Source: Malikia spinosa (GTDB taxonomy: Bacteria > Pseudomonadota > Gammaproteobacteria > Burkholderiales > Burkholderiaceae_C). Taken from it: a stretch of 64,000 nucleotides of DNA. Positions within the stretch are counted from its first letter, which is position 1. Every line of letters starts with the position of its first letter. This document shows positions 40,399 to 49,237 of the stretch, in pieces. Where the stretch lies: contig NZ_PVLR01000019.1 of NCBI RefSeq assembly GCF_002980625.1, forward strand, positions 1 to 64,000. The letters run 5' to 3'. Made by a program: the position numbers and the translations under genes. The notes under the pieces are model-generated. The model saw nothing but the letters and a program-made list of their open reading frames with translations, made no database searches and was not told where the DNA came from.

Positions 40399-41058
40399 AT
40401 GCTCGTCAATCCAGATTTTTCATCCCGCGCCAGCCTCACTCCAGACGACTACCAGTGGGTCGCGTCGCCGCAGGCGGGTGTGGAGCGGGTGATGCTGGAC
40501 CGGCTGGGCGGAGAAAAGGCCCGCGCCACCAGCCTCGTGCGCTATGCGCCGGGCTCGCAGTTCCCGGCCCACTCCCACCCGGGTGGAGAGGAGATCCTGG
40601 TGCTCTCGGGCACCTTCTCCGAGGGCGATCAGCATTACCCGGCCGGCTGCTATCTGCGCAGCCCGCCAGGCTCGAGCCACCAACCCTACAGCGACGAAGG
40701 GGCCACTATCTTCGTCAAGCTGTGGCAGATGCCGGCTGGCGAAACGCGCCGGGTGCGCCTTGACACCCGGGTGCCATCGGCCTGGCAGCGCCTGGGCGAG
40801 CGGGAGCTCTGTCCGCTGTTCTCGGACCCGGCGGAACAGGTCTGCCTGCTGCGCCTGCCGGCTGGCGCCCCCCCGTTGCCCGAGCCGGTGCCCAGCGCCG
40901 AGTTGCTGGTGCTGGCCGGCGCGGTGCTGGACGGCACGACTTGCTACCAGTGCGGCAGCTGGCTGCGGCTGCCCCAAGGTCGCTACCCCGAACTGGTCGC
41001 GGGAGCGCAGGGCGCCACCCTCTACCTGAAAACCGGTCATCTGCCGATGGCAGCATAG
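40399..41058 (+). CDS. ChrR-like cupin protein (double cupin)
   Basis: The 219-residue product starts at ATG 40399 (AGAGG eight bases before); an ATG 18 bases earlier is less likely. The first cupin holds PGSQFPAHSHPGGEEILVLSG and YPAGCYLRSPPGSSHQPYS with the His/Glu metal ligands; the second half resembles a degenerate cupin (LLVLAGAVLDGTTCYQCGSWLRLPQG). It resembles the C-terminal part of ChrR anti-sigma factors but has no zinc-binding anti-sigma domain and no ECF sigma gene is adjacent. Function unknown; the neighbouring flavin oxidase gene follows by 11 bases. Confidence 0.82.
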   Translation: MLVNPDFSSRASLTPDDYQWVASPQAGVERVMLDRLGGEKARATSLVRYAPGSQFPAHSHPGGEEILVLSGTFSEGDQHYPAGCYLRSPPGSSHQPYSDEGATIFVKLWQMPAGETRRVRLDTRVPSAWQRLGERELCPLFSDPAEQVCLLRLPAGAPPLPEPVPSAELLVLAGAVLDGTTCYQCGSWLRLPQGRYPELVAGAQGATLYLKTGHLPMAA

Positions 41059-41069
41059 GCAACCAGAGC

Positions 41070-42197
41070 ATGCAGACAGCAAGAATCGCCATCGTCGGTG
41101 CCGGTGTCAGCGGCCTGTACGCCGCCTGGCTGCTGCAACAGCAGGGCATGACCGACTGGCTGCTGATCGAGGGCCGCGCGGCGGTGGGCGGACGCATCCT
41201 GTCCGAGCCGGCAGCCGACGCCTGCGCGGCGGTCAACCCAGCCAACAGGACGGACCGTTTCGACCTGGGCCCCTCGTGGTTCTGGCCCGGCTACCAGCGC
41301 CAGCTGGACTGCCTGGTGCAGGAGCTGGGACTGCAGCGCTTCGAGCAGCACGAGAGCGGTGACATGGTGGTCGAGCGCTCGCCCAGCGCGCCAGTCCGGC
41401 GGATGCAGGGCTATGTGAACTCGCCGCCCTCGATGCGGCTGGTGGGGGGAATGGGCGCACTGACCGATGCGCTGCTGCAGCGGCTGGATGCGACGCGGAT
41501 CGTGACCGGCCAGAGCGTGCGGCGCATGCGCTGCACGGATGGCCAGGTCGAGCTCGACAGCGAGGACGCCAGCGGACATGCCACCAGCTGGCGCGCCGAG
41601 CAGGCCTGGCTGGCCATGCCGCCGCGGCTGGCCGTGCAGCAGATCGGATTCACGCCGGCGCTGCCAGCGCCATTGGCGCGGGCCTGGCAGGCGACGGCGA
41701 CCTGGATGGCGCCCCATGCCAAGTATGTCGCCATCTACGACCGACCGTTCTGGCGCGAGCAGGGGCTGTCAGGCGAGGCGCGCAGCGCCTGCGGACCCTT
41801 GGGCGAGATCCACGATGCCTCGATGCCGGGCGGCAGCGCGGCACTGTTCGGCTTCTTCGGCATTCCGGCCCGCCTGCGTCAGGGCGTGCCAGAGGCCGAG
41901 CTGCGAGCGGACTGCCGCGCGCAACTGGCGCGTCTGTTCGGGCCCCAGGCGTTGACGCCAAGGGCTGAGTTGTTCAAGGATTGGGCAATCGATCCGTACA
42001 CCGCCACGGCGGCTGACATTGACAGTCTCGGCCAGCATCCCGAGGCACCGGCAAGCGGAGCTTCGAGCGGACCCTGGGCCGGCCGCTTGACGGGCATTGG
42101 CAGCGAATGGTCGCGCCAGTTCCCAGGCTATGTCGCTGGCGCGATCGAAGCCGCCAGTGTCGGCCTGCAATCCCTGGCGGCATTCAGCCGCTCGTGA
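41070..42197 (+). CDS. Flavin-containing amine oxidoreductase
   Basis: A 375-residue protein with the FAD-binding N-terminus IAIVGAGVSGLYAAWLL and GRAAVGGRI, then FDLGPSWFWPG, RLVGGMGALTDALLQRL, and the C-terminal GYVAGAIEAASVGL that closes the flavin site. It is somewhat short for monoamine oxidases (usually 430-520) but the domain is complete. It probably oxidises an amine or a related substrate with oxygen. Co-directional with the cupin gene 11 bases upstream; the pair is likely one transcript. Confidence 0.85.
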   Translation: MQTARIAIVGAGVSGLYAAWLLQQQGMTDWLLIEGRAAVGGRILSEPAADACAAVNPANRTDRFDLGPSWFWPGYQRQLDCLVQELGLQRFEQHESGDMVVERSPSAPVRRMQGYVNSPPSMRLVGGMGALTDALLQRLDATRIVTGQSVRRMRCTDGQVELDSEDASGHATSWRAEQAWLAMPPRLAVQQIGFTPALPAPLARAWQATATWMAPHAKYVAIYDRPFWREQGLSGEARSACGPLGEIHDASMPGGSAALFGFFGIPARLRQGVPEAELRADCRAQLARLFGPQALTPRAELFKDWAIDPYTATAADIDSLGQHPEAPASGASSGPWAGRLTGIGSEWSRQFPGYVAGAIEAASVGLQSLAAFSRS

Positions 42198-42240
42198 GCC
42201 AGCCGACTGAAGCCTGAGGCCCAGCCGGCCGGGGTTATCC

Positions 42241-43500
42241 TCAAAGCGGAAACAGCCGGAAGCAGAGGATAGCGATCAGGGTCGGGCCGAGCGCGCCGGC
42301 AAGCAGGCCATGGGCGGCAATCGCGCCATGCTCGAAGGTACCCTTGAGGATCGAGGCACCGGCCGGGTTCGGCGCATTGGCGATCAGGGTCAGGCCGCCA
42401 CCGGTCACGGCACCGGTCAGCAGGGCGTACTTGAATTCGGGCGTCAGGCCCTCGACCAGGGAGCCCAGGTAGGTCAGCGCCGCGTTGTCGGTGATCGCGG
42501 TCAGCGCGACCGCGCCGAAGAAGACCTGGGTCTCGTCCATCATCAGCAGCAAGGGCTGCAGCCACCATTGCTGCATGCCGCCCAGCACCACCAGGCCACC
42601 GAGGAAGAAAGCGACCAGCAGGCCCTCGCGCAGCATCAGGCGGTCCTGGTAGGCCGGGTAAGCGGTGGCCACGCCCATGAACAGCAGGAATACCGCGATG
42701 AAGGCCGCCGGGTGATGGGCGAAGAGGACGATGGCCAGCAGGAACAGCAGATGGCCGGCCACCATAGACAGCGGCACGCCGCTGTAGGGCGATTTGGACG
42801 AGTGCTCCAGGCCGCGCAGTTCACGCGCGAACAGGAAGGTCACGCCGACCGCATTGATCAGCACCGCCACGGCGGCCTTCCAGCCGACATGGGTCAGCAT
42901 GTAGCTGAGGTCAAAGCCCCAGGCCTTGGCAACCATCAGCACCGGCGGCGCAGCATAGGGCGTGAGCGTGCCACCGATCGAGATGTTGACGAACAGCGTG
43001 CCAAGCGCCGCGTACTTCAGCGGCGTGGAAGCGCGCGCAAAGATGGTGTCCTTCATCAGCAGCGCGGCCAGGGTCATCGCGGCCGGCTCGGTGATGAAGG
43101 AGCCCAGCAGCGGCACGACCGCCAGCGTGGTGAAGAAGAAGGCCATGGTGCGCGGCAGCGGAATCACCCGCACGATGGCTTGCACGGCAACCGAGGCCGC
43201 CTGCAGCACGGGGCGGCTGCCGGCGACGACCATGATCGCGAACACGAACAGCGGTTCGGTGAAGTTGCGGCTGTCGAGGTAGGCGAGCGCCTCGCCTTGG
43301 CCGACCATGAAGGACATCACGACCATCAGGATCATGGCCCAGAAGCCAAAGACGATCTCGACCTCGGCCAGCAGATGCCAGACACCGGCATGGGTCGGGC
43401 GGGTGTGCGCCAGGTATTCGAAGTACTTGGTCGAGAAGGTGTGCAGCAGCGCCAGGGCAAAAATGGCGGCGGCAACGAACTGGAGCAGGGTTGGTGACAT
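42241..43500 (-). CDS. Putative Na+/H+ antiporter (PF07399-like membrane protein)
   Basis: The 419-residue hydrophobic protein has about a dozen membrane segments and conserved polar helices FITEPAAMTLAALLM, FVNISIGGTLTPYAAPP and TAITDNAALTYLGSL, a layout known from a family annotated as putative sodium/proton antiporters related to the ion-transporter superfamily. Start placed at ATG 43500, although no ribosome site is evident. It is convergent with the amine oxidase gene and may complete the ion-homeostasis set, but has no ATATTTG-type operator upstream. Confidence 0.82.
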   Translation of the reverse strand: MSPTLLQFVAAAIFALALLHTFSTKYFEYLAHTRPTHAGVWHLLAEVEIVFGFWAMILMVVMSFMVGQGEALAYLDSRNFTEPLFVFAIMVVAGSRPVLQAASVAVQAIVRVIPLPRTMAFFFTTLAVVPLLGSFITEPAAMTLAALLMKDTIFARASTPLKYAALGTLFVNISIGGTLTPYAAPPVLMVAKAWGFDLSYMLTHVGWKAAVAVLINAVGVTFLFARELRGLEHSSKSPYSGVPLSMVAGHLLFLLAIVLFAHHPAAFIAVFLLFMGVATAYPAYQDRLMLREGLLVAFFLGGLVVLGGMQQWWLQPLLLMMDETQVFFGAVALTAITDNAALTYLGSLVEGLTPEFKYALLTGAVTGGGLTLIANAPNPAGASILKGTFEHGAIAAHGLLAGALGPTLIAILCFRLFPL

Positions 43501-43604
43501 GAAAGTGCGCAACAAAACCGCGCGGCGGCCCGACCTGCGCAAGAACCTGCCGAGACCCAATGCCACCGACACCCTGCTTCAAGTTTAACCCAAAGCGCAG
43601 CGCT

Positions 43605-44981
43605 TCAAGCCTCGCTGTCGCCAGCACCGAGCGGCAGCATCTGGGCCGAGCGCTCGGGCGGTAGCGCCTCGACCTGCTTCAGGGCTCGGGTCATGGCGCG
43701 GCTGCGCACCTCGGCCTGCTCCAGGCTGTTGAGCACGGTCTGGGTCTGGGTCTTGACGCGTGCCAGCGTATCGCCGAACTTGCCGAACTCGGTCTTGACC
43801 GCGCCGAGCACCTGCCAGACCTCGCTCGAGCGCTTCTCGAGCGCCAGGGTGCGAAAGCCCATCTGCAGCGCATTGAGCATGGCCAGCAGCGTGGTCGGTC
43901 CCGCCAGCGTGACCCGGTGCTCGCGCTGCAGCGCCTCGACCAGGCCGGGGCGGCGCAGCACCTCGGCATACAGGCCCTCGGTCGGCAGGAACAGCAGCGC
44001 GAAGTCGGTGGTGTGCGGCGGTTCGAGGTATTTGTCGGCAATGGATTTGGCCTCCAGCCGGATCCGCGTCTCGAGCGCCTTGGCCGCGGATTCGGCCGCC
44101 ACCGGGTCGGCCAGGCGCTGGGCGTCAAGCAGGCGCTCGTAGTCCTCGTTCGGGAACTTGGCGTCGATCGGCAACCAGACCGGCGAGCCGTCCTCGCCCT
44201 TGCCGGGCAGGCGCAGCGCGAAGTCGACCACGTTGCGGCTGCCGGGCCGGGTCGCGACCTGGGCCGCGTACTGCTCGGGCGCGAACACCTGTTCGAGCAG
44301 CGCCGCGAGCTGGGCCTCGCCGAACATGCCGCGCGTCTTGACATTGGTCAACAGATGCTTCAAGTCGCCGACCCCGGCGGCCAGCGCCTGCATCTCGCCC
44401 AGGCCCTTGTGCACCTGCTCGAGCCGCTGCGCGACATGGGCGAAGCTCTCGCTCAGGCGGGTTTCGAGCGTGCGGTGCAGCTTCTCGTCGACGGTGGCGC
44501 GCATCTCGTCGAGCTTGGCCGCGTTGCTCTGCTGCAGCTGCTGCAGCTGGGCTTCGAGCGTGGCGCGCAGCTCGGTCAGGCGCTGGGCGTTGGAGTCGCT
44601 CAGGGCCTGCCACTGCTGGCTCATGCTGTCGCCCAGGCTGCCGCGCAGCTGCACGATCTGCTGTGCCAGCGCGTCGAGCCGCTCACCCTGGCTGCGCGTG
44701 GCCTGTGCGCCTTGCCCCAGCAGGGCCTGCTGGAAGCCGGCCAGGCCCTGCGCCTGCTCCTGGCGCTGGCCGCGCGCGGAGTCGGCGATCTCGCGCCGCA
44801 GCTCGCGTTCGAGCCGGTCGATCTGGTCGGCCAGCTGCTCGAGCGCCAGCGCCATGGCCTGGCGCTGCAGGATCTGCTCGGGCGACTCGGATACTGACCC
44901 GGCCTGGCCCAGCCGCCAGGCGATCCAGCCCAGTCCGGCCAGGTTGAGCAGGGCCAGTGCGGCCAACAGCATGTCGCTCAT
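43605..44981 (-). CDS. rmuC: DNA recombination protein RmuC
   Basis: The 458-residue product starts at ATG 44981 with an N-terminal membrane anchor (MLLAALALLNLAGLGWIAW), a long coiled coil at about 45-200, and the nuclease-like RmuC domain from about 215: TRGMFGEAQLAALLEQV, VVDFALRLPG, VWLPIDAKFPNEDYERLL, FALLFLPTEGLYAEVL. RmuC limits inversions at short inverted repeats. The gene appears to stand alone, with FKBP upstream on the same strand at 83 bases. Confidence 0.95.
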   Translation of the reverse strand: MSDMLLAALALLNLAGLGWIAWRLGQAGSVSESPEQILQRQAMALALEQLADQIDRLERELRREIADSARGQRQEQAQGLAGFQQALLGQGAQATRSQGERLDALAQQIVQLRGSLGDSMSQQWQALSDSNAQRLTELRATLEAQLQQLQQSNAAKLDEMRATVDEKLHRTLETRLSESFAHVAQRLEQVHKGLGEMQALAAGVGDLKHLLTNVKTRGMFGEAQLAALLEQVFAPEQYAAQVATRPGSRNVVDFALRLPGKGEDGSPVWLPIDAKFPNEDYERLLDAQRLADPVAAESAAKALETRIRLEAKSIADKYLEPPHTTDFALLFLPTEGLYAEVLRRPGLVEALQREHRVTLAGPTTLLAMLNALQMGFRTLALEKRSSEVWQVLGAVKTEFGKFGDTLARVKTQTQTVLNSLEQAEVRSRAMTRALKQVEALPPERSAQMLPLGAGDSEA

Positions 44982-45063
44982 GAAAGTCACGCTCCCAAAA
45001 ACAAGGGCCAGCACCGCTGCCGGCACTGGCCCGAACTGGCCACTGGGGTCAGGAAAACGCGAA

Positions 45064-45411
45064 TCAGACGGCCAGCAGCTCGACTTCGAACAGCAAGGTG
45101 GCGTTGGGCGGGATCACGCCGCCGGCGCCGCGGGCGCCATAGCCCAGCTCGGCCGGGATCACGAGGCGACGGGTGCCGCCGACGGCCATGCCCTGCACGC
45201 CTTCGTCCCAGCCCTTGATGACATGGCCGGCTGCGAGCGGGAACACGAAAGGCTGGCCGCGGTCCTTGCTGCTGTCGAACTTGGCGCCTTGCTGGCCGTC
45301 GTTGTAGAGCCAGCCGGTGTAATGCACGGACACGCGCTGGCCGGCCTGGGCAACGGCGCCCGAACCAACAACGGTGTCTTCATACTGCAGGCCGGAGGGA
45401 GTGGTGATCAT
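45064..45411 (-). CDS. FKBP-type peptidyl-prolyl cis-trans isomerase
   Basis: A single-domain, 115-residue FKBP: SGLQYEDTVVGSG, VSVHYTGWLYNDGQQG, FVFPLAAGHVIKGWDEGVQG, and LVIPAELGYGARGAGGVIPP with the aromatic active-site residues. No signal peptide, so cytoplasmic. It assists prolyl isomerisation in protein folding. The nitroreductase gene lies 83 bases upstream on the same strand. Confidence 0.95.
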   Translation of the reverse strand: MITTPSGLQYEDTVVGSGAVAQAGQRVSVHYTGWLYNDGQQGAKFDSSKDRGQPFVFPLAAGHVIKGWDEGVQGMAVGGTRRLVIPAELGYGARGAGGVIPPNATLLFEVELLAV

Positions 45412-45494
45412 GAGAGCTTCCTAGCTAGAAAAAAGAGAGCGAATGTTAAGGCAAGGCCGAGCCGTGCGTGCGCGCCCGGCGACGGGAGCCGGCT

Positions 45495-46229
45495 TTAGTC
45501 GAGCCAGCGCGTGAAGGACTCGACCGGCTCGCGCGGGGTCTCGAAGCGGTTGACCGCTGCAGCCGGGTCGGCATAGCCCAGCGCCATGCCGCAGACCAGC
45601 ATCTCGCCCTCGCCAGCGCCGACATGCGGCAGCACGATGCTGTGAAAGGCGTTCCAGGCCGCCTGCGGGCAGGTGTCGAGCCCATGGGCGCGGGCTGCGA
45701 CCATCAGGTTCTGCAGGAAGCCGCCGTAGTCGAGCAGCGAGCCGCGCCCCATCACCCGGTCGACGGTGAACATCAGGCCGACCGGCGCATCGAACAGGCG
45801 GAAGTTGCGCTGCTGCTGCAGGTGCATCGCTTCGCGGTCGCCCTTGCCGATGCCGAGCAGGCCGTACAGGCCCCAGCCGTTCTCGCGTCGGCGGTCGATG
45901 TAGGGGCTGACCCATTGCTCGGGGTAGTAGTCGTAGGGCTCGCGGTATTGCGCGGCCAGCTGCGGGTCGGCACGCATCTCGTCATGCGCGGCGCAGACCT
46001 TGGCGACCAGCTGGTCGCGGCTGTCGCCCTGCAGCACATAGACCTTCCAGGGCTGGGTATTGGTGCCCGAGGGCGCGCGGCTGGCGAGCTGCAGCAACTG
46101 GGTCAGCAGCTCGCGCGGCACCGGCTTGGGCAAAAAGGCGCGCACGGAATGGCGGCCATTGATGGCGGCTTCCACGCTCGCCGGGTCCAGGGGCGCCACA
46201 GCGGCGCCGGGGGCATTGTCAAGGCTCAA
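45495..46229 (-). CDS. Nitroreductase-family FMN oxidoreductase
   Basis: The 244-residue protein is taken from a TTG at 46229 because AGGAG lies seven bases upstream and the family N-terminus (AAINGRHSVRAFLPKPVP) follows shortly; the frame is open upstream without a better start. RAPSGTNTQPWKVYVL is the FMN phosphate-binding stretch and GEGEMLVCGMALGYAD the C-terminal contact. These enzymes reduce nitroaromatics or quinones with NAD(P)H; the native substrate is unknown. It is 82 bases downstream of the deacetylase-like gene, same direction. Confidence 0.87.
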   Translation of the reverse strand: MSLDNAPGAAVAPLDPASVEAAINGRHSVRAFLPKPVPRELLTQLLQLASRAPSGTNTQPWKVYVLQGDSRDQLVAKVCAAHDEMRADPQLAAQYREPYDYYPEQWVSPYIDRRRENGWGLYGLLGIGKGDREAMHLQQQRNFRLFDAPVGLMFTVDRVMGRGSLLDYGGFLQNLMVAARAHGLDTCPQAAWNAFHSIVLPHVGAGEGEMLVCGMALGYADPAAAVNRFETPREPVESFTRWLD

Positions 46230-46311
46230 GACTTGTCTCCTGTCGTTGGCCGGGCCACCAGCGCGGCAAGGCCCGGATCGAAACATTGTGCCAGCATGGC
46301 CAGCAGCGGCC

Positions 46312-47268
46312 TCAGGCCCGGGCGGCCGACAGGGCCTGCCAGCGCCGCCCGTAGTCGAGTGCGACCCGGTAGCTGTTGACCTGCAGCCCGACCGTGACCG
46401 CGATGTCGCGCCCGTAGCCACCAGCCATGGTCATGGCCAGTGGGATGCGGCGCTGCCAGGCCCAGTAGAACACGCGCCGGTCGCGCGCCTCCAACCCGTC
46501 GGCCGTGACCTTGAGCCGGCCGAGCCGGTCGTTCTCGTGCGGGTCCATGCCGGCCAGATAGATGATCAGACCGGGCTCGAAGCGGCGCTCAAGCTCGGCC
46601 AGGCCCTGCTCGAGCGCAGCCAGGTAGTCGGCATCGCCACAGCCATCGGGCAGGTCGATGTCGCAGTCGCTGGCCTCCTTGCGGAACGGAAAGTTCTTCT
46701 CGCCGTGCAGCGAGAGCGTGAACACGCTGTCGTCGCCCTGGAAGATGCGCGCCGTGCCGTTGCCTTGGTGTACATCGAGGTCGATCACGGCCACCCGCAG
46801 CGGCTGGCGGCGCCAGGCCTCGCCGCGCCGGCCCCATTCGGCCTGCATCACGCGCGCGGCCACCGCCGCGTCGTTGAAGACACAGAAACCCGCGCCCTTG
46901 TCGGCATAGGCATGGTGGGTGCCGCCCGCCAGGTTGGCCGCCAGGCCGCTGCCCGACAAGGCAGCGCGGCAGGCCTGCAGCGTGGCACCGACCGAGCGCA
47001 GCGCGCGCTCGGCCATGGCCGGCGACCAGGGAAAACCGATCTCGCGCTGCTGCGCCGGCGTCAGCGTGCCCTCGGCCACGGCAGCGATATAGGCCGGGTG
47101 GTGCACCAGCGCCAGCTCGCCGGCGCTGGCCGGCAGCGCCGGGGCCAGGCGCCACTCGGGCAGCTCCTGCTCGAGGCGCTCGCGCAGCAACGCGTACTTG
47201 GCCATCGGAAAACGGTGCCCATCAGGCAAGGGCAATACGAACTGATCAGAATAAAAGGCTTGCACCAC
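46312..47268 (-). CDS. Histone deacetylase-family amidohydrolase
   Basis: The product has about 318 residues from a GTG at 47268 (start uncertain, VVQAFYSDQFVLPLP). Arginase/deacetylase-fold motifs are clear: GGTHHAYADKGAGFCVFND, VIDLDVHQGNGTARIF with the zinc Asp/His pair, IYLAGMDPHENDRLG with the second Asp, and MAGGYG. In bacteria such enzymes deacetylate acetylpolyamines, acetoin-related compounds or lysine side chains; the target here is unknown. It is divergent from the phasin gene, with the phasin promoter in between. Confidence 0.87.
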   Translation of the reverse strand: MVQAFYSDQFVLPLPDGHRFPMAKYALLRERLEQELPEWRLAPALPASAGELALVHHPAYIAAVAEGTLTPAQQREIGFPWSPAMAERALRSVGATLQACRAALSGSGLAANLAGGTHHAYADKGAGFCVFNDAAVAARVMQAEWGRRGEAWRRQPLRVAVIDLDVHQGNGTARIFQGDDSVFTLSLHGEKNFPFRKEASDCDIDLPDGCGDADYLAALEQGLAELERRFEPGLIIYLAGMDPHENDRLGRLKVTADGLEARDRRVFYWAWQRRIPLAMTMAGGYGRDIAVTVGLQVNSYRVALDYGRRWQALSAARA

Positions 47269-47334
47269 GATATTCTGGCGCAAACCCGGCAACCCGACGC
47301 CGGCCTGGGCCAGCCGCCAGCCCTGACCCAGGCC

Positions 47335-47362
47335 TTGCAAAGCTGGCGCATCTCCCTATAAT
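47335..47362 (+). promoter_or_regulatory. Strong sigma-70 promoter of the phasin gene
   Basis: TTGCAA (47335-47340), 16-base spacer, TATAAT (47357-47362). It predicts a start near 47370 and a leader of about 80 bases before the phasin ATG, in line with high phasin expression. Confidence 0.75.
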
Positions 47363-47448
47363 CGTTTCCATGCTGCACTGCAGCAATCAAGGTCCTGATG
47401 CCCGACAGGCGTCCTGATCCCCAAGCCCAATCCAACAGGAGACAAGAC

Positions 47449-47985
47449 ATGCTGACCGCCGAACAAATCCTCGCCGCCCAGAAGGCCCATATCGAAACCC
47501 TGTTCGGCCTGACGCAAAAGGCTTTCGAAGGGGTCGAGCGCATGGTCGACCTCAATCTGCAGGCGACCCGCGCCACCGTCAACGAAGCCGCCAGCCAGAC
47601 CCAGGCCCTGCTCAGCGTCAAGGACGCGCAGGAACTGCTCGAGCTGCAAGCCACCCTGATGCAGCCGCTGGCCGAGAAGGTCAGCGCCTACAGCCGCCAG
47701 TTGTTCGAGATCGCCTCCGACACCGGCGCCGAATTCACCAAGGCCGGCGAGGACCAGTCGGCCGACGCCCAGCACAAGTTCATGGCCCTGTTCGACAACG
47801 TGGCGCGCAACGCACCGGCCGGCTCCGAGCCGCTGGTCACGGCCATGCGCAGCGCCATGAATGCCGCCTCGGGCGCCATGGATCAGGTGCAAAAGGCTGT
47901 CAAGCAAGCCACCGAGATGACACAGTCCAACATCCACACCCTGGCCCAGAATGCCAGCGCCAAGCCGGCCAGCAAGAAGCGCTGA
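47449..47985 (+). CDS. phaP: Phasin (polyhydroxyalkanoate granule protein)
   Basis: The 178-residue protein (ATG 47449, AGGAG at eight bases) is Ala/Gln-rich and almost wholly helical: [60 protein letters not shown]. It matches the TIGR01841 phasin family that coats PHA granules. Its Lys-rich tail (KPASKKR) resembles other Burkholderiales phasins. It stands alone between its own promoter and an intrinsic terminator. Confidence 0.93.
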   Translation: MLTAEQILAAQKAHIETLFGLTQKAFEGVERMVDLNLQATRATVNEAASQTQALLSVKDAQELLELQATLMQPLAEKVSAYSRQLFEIASDTGAEFTKAGEDQSADAQHKFMALFDNVARNAPAGSEPLVTAMRSAMNAASGAMDQVQKAVKQATEMTQSNIHTLAQNASAKPASKKR

Positions 47986-48081
47986 AACCGGCGGCCATCA
48001 GGGCCGGATCGACCGGCCCAGCACAAGTTTGAGGTTGTCTCCTCGGGTCCCAGGGAACACAGGTTCAGGGACCTTTCACAA

Positions 48082-48110
48082 GCCTCGCGCCCGTCGCGGG
48101 GCTTTTTTTT
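48082..48110 (+). terminator. Intrinsic terminator of the phasin gene
   Basis: GCCTCGCG, loop CCCGT, CGCGGGGC (one GT pair), followed by eight T. Situated 97 bases after the phasin stop. Confidence 0.9.
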
Positions 48111-48138
48111 GCGTACGCGACTGCACCAGCCACCGGCA

Positions 48139-49128
48139 TCAGCCGCCGGCTGGCGCCAGCGGTACGCGCCTGGCCTGCAGCCGCTCGCGCAGGCGCGGCA
48201 AGGCGGCCTGCATGGCGGCGCGACCGGCCGCGATCGAGCGCTGGCGCGCCGAGAAATCCGCGCTGCCGATGCCGCGCAACTCGGGCTTGAGCACGAAATC
48301 GGCCTCGGCGAGCGCGTAGCGGTTGATGGTCTGGCCCATGATGTCGAAGGTCTGCATCAGCACCTTGAAGGTGTCACTGGTGGCGTTGCCCTCGGGCGGG
48401 CTCGAGATATTGACCGCGATCACGAACTCGGCCCCCATCTGGCGCGCCTGCTGCACCGGCACCGGCGCCACCAGGCCGCCGTCGACATATTCGCGCCCGC
48501 CGATCGCCACCGGCGAGAACACGCCCGGCACCGCGCTGGAGGCGCGCACGGCCGTGCCGGTGTCGCCGCGCTGAAACAGCATGCTCTGGCCATTGGCCAG
48601 GTCGGTCGCGACGATGCCGAGCGGGCGCTTCATGTCCTGGATCGCCTTGCCCTGCACCTGCGCGTTGACATAGCGCGCCAGCGCATCGCCGCGCAGCAGG
48701 CCGCGGTTGAACAGCGGCAGCGTCCAGTCGGTGATCGCGGCCTCCTCCATGCGCAGCGCCGCCTGCTCGAGTTCGGCGCCGTTGCGCCCGCTGGCGTAGA
48801 GCGCAGCGACCAGGCTGCCGGCCGAGGTGCCGACCACCAGATCGGGCAGCAGGCCCTGCTGCTCGAGCACCTGGATCACACCGACATGGGCAAAGCCGCG
48901 CGCCGCGCCGCCACCCAGCGCCAGCCCGATGCGAGGCGCCCGGGTGCGCGGGGGTTCGTGCGGAAGGTCAGGCGCCACATCGGGCCGGGTCACAACCGCC
49001 GGACCTTGCGGGCCCGCCGGGTCGGTCAGGGTCGCGCAACCGGCCAGGGTGCCGAGCCAGGCCAGTCCAGCCCCCAGGCAGGCGCGCCGTGACAGTCCGA
49101 CTGGAGGGGAAAATGGTTCGATCGACAT
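48139..49128 (-). CDS. Patatin-like phospholipase, lipoprotein
   Basis: The 329-residue product (ATG 49128) has a lipoprotein signal with RR and lipobox LAGC near residue 28, so it is probably anchored in a membrane facing the periplasm. The patatin domain shows GGGAARGFAHVGV (oxyanion hole), GTSAGS with the nucleophile Ser, and DGGLVAPVP with the catalytic Asp, similar to the RssA/NTE group. It likely hydrolyses phospholipid acyl chains. It is divergent from dnaG with 109 bases between starts. Confidence 0.9.
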   Translation of the reverse strand: MSIEPFSPPVGLSRRACLGAGLAWLGTLAGCATLTDPAGPQGPAVVTRPDVAPDLPHEPPRTRAPRIGLALGGGAARGFAHVGVIQVLEQQGLLPDLVVGTSAGSLVAALYASGRNGAELEQAALRMEEAAITDWTLPLFNRGLLRGDALARYVNAQVQGKAIQDMKRPLGIVATDLANGQSMLFQRGDTGTAVRASSAVPGVFSPVAIGGREYVDGGLVAPVPVQQARQMGAEFVIAVNISSPPEGNATSDTFKVLMQTFDIMGQTINRYALAEADFVLKPELRGIGSADFSARQRSIAAGRAAMQAALPRLRERLQARRVPLAPAGG

Positions 49129-49237
49129 CCGGAATTGAGCGCCTTGAGAGCGTTGAGCTGGTGATTGCATCAATTTTAGGATGAATGCCATTTTCTGTCT
49201 GTGGGCATCGCCGTGCCGCATCGGCGAAAATAGCGCG

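Noticed and set aside
39264-40439. Minus-strand open frame opposite the cation exchanger
   Set aside because: The translation is Gln/Arg-rich without any motif; the plus-strand frame has clear alpha repeats of an exchanger.
40399-41058. Cupin protein as a ChrR anti-sigma factor
   Set aside because: The zinc-binding anti-sigma domain is missing and no ECF sigma gene is adjacent.
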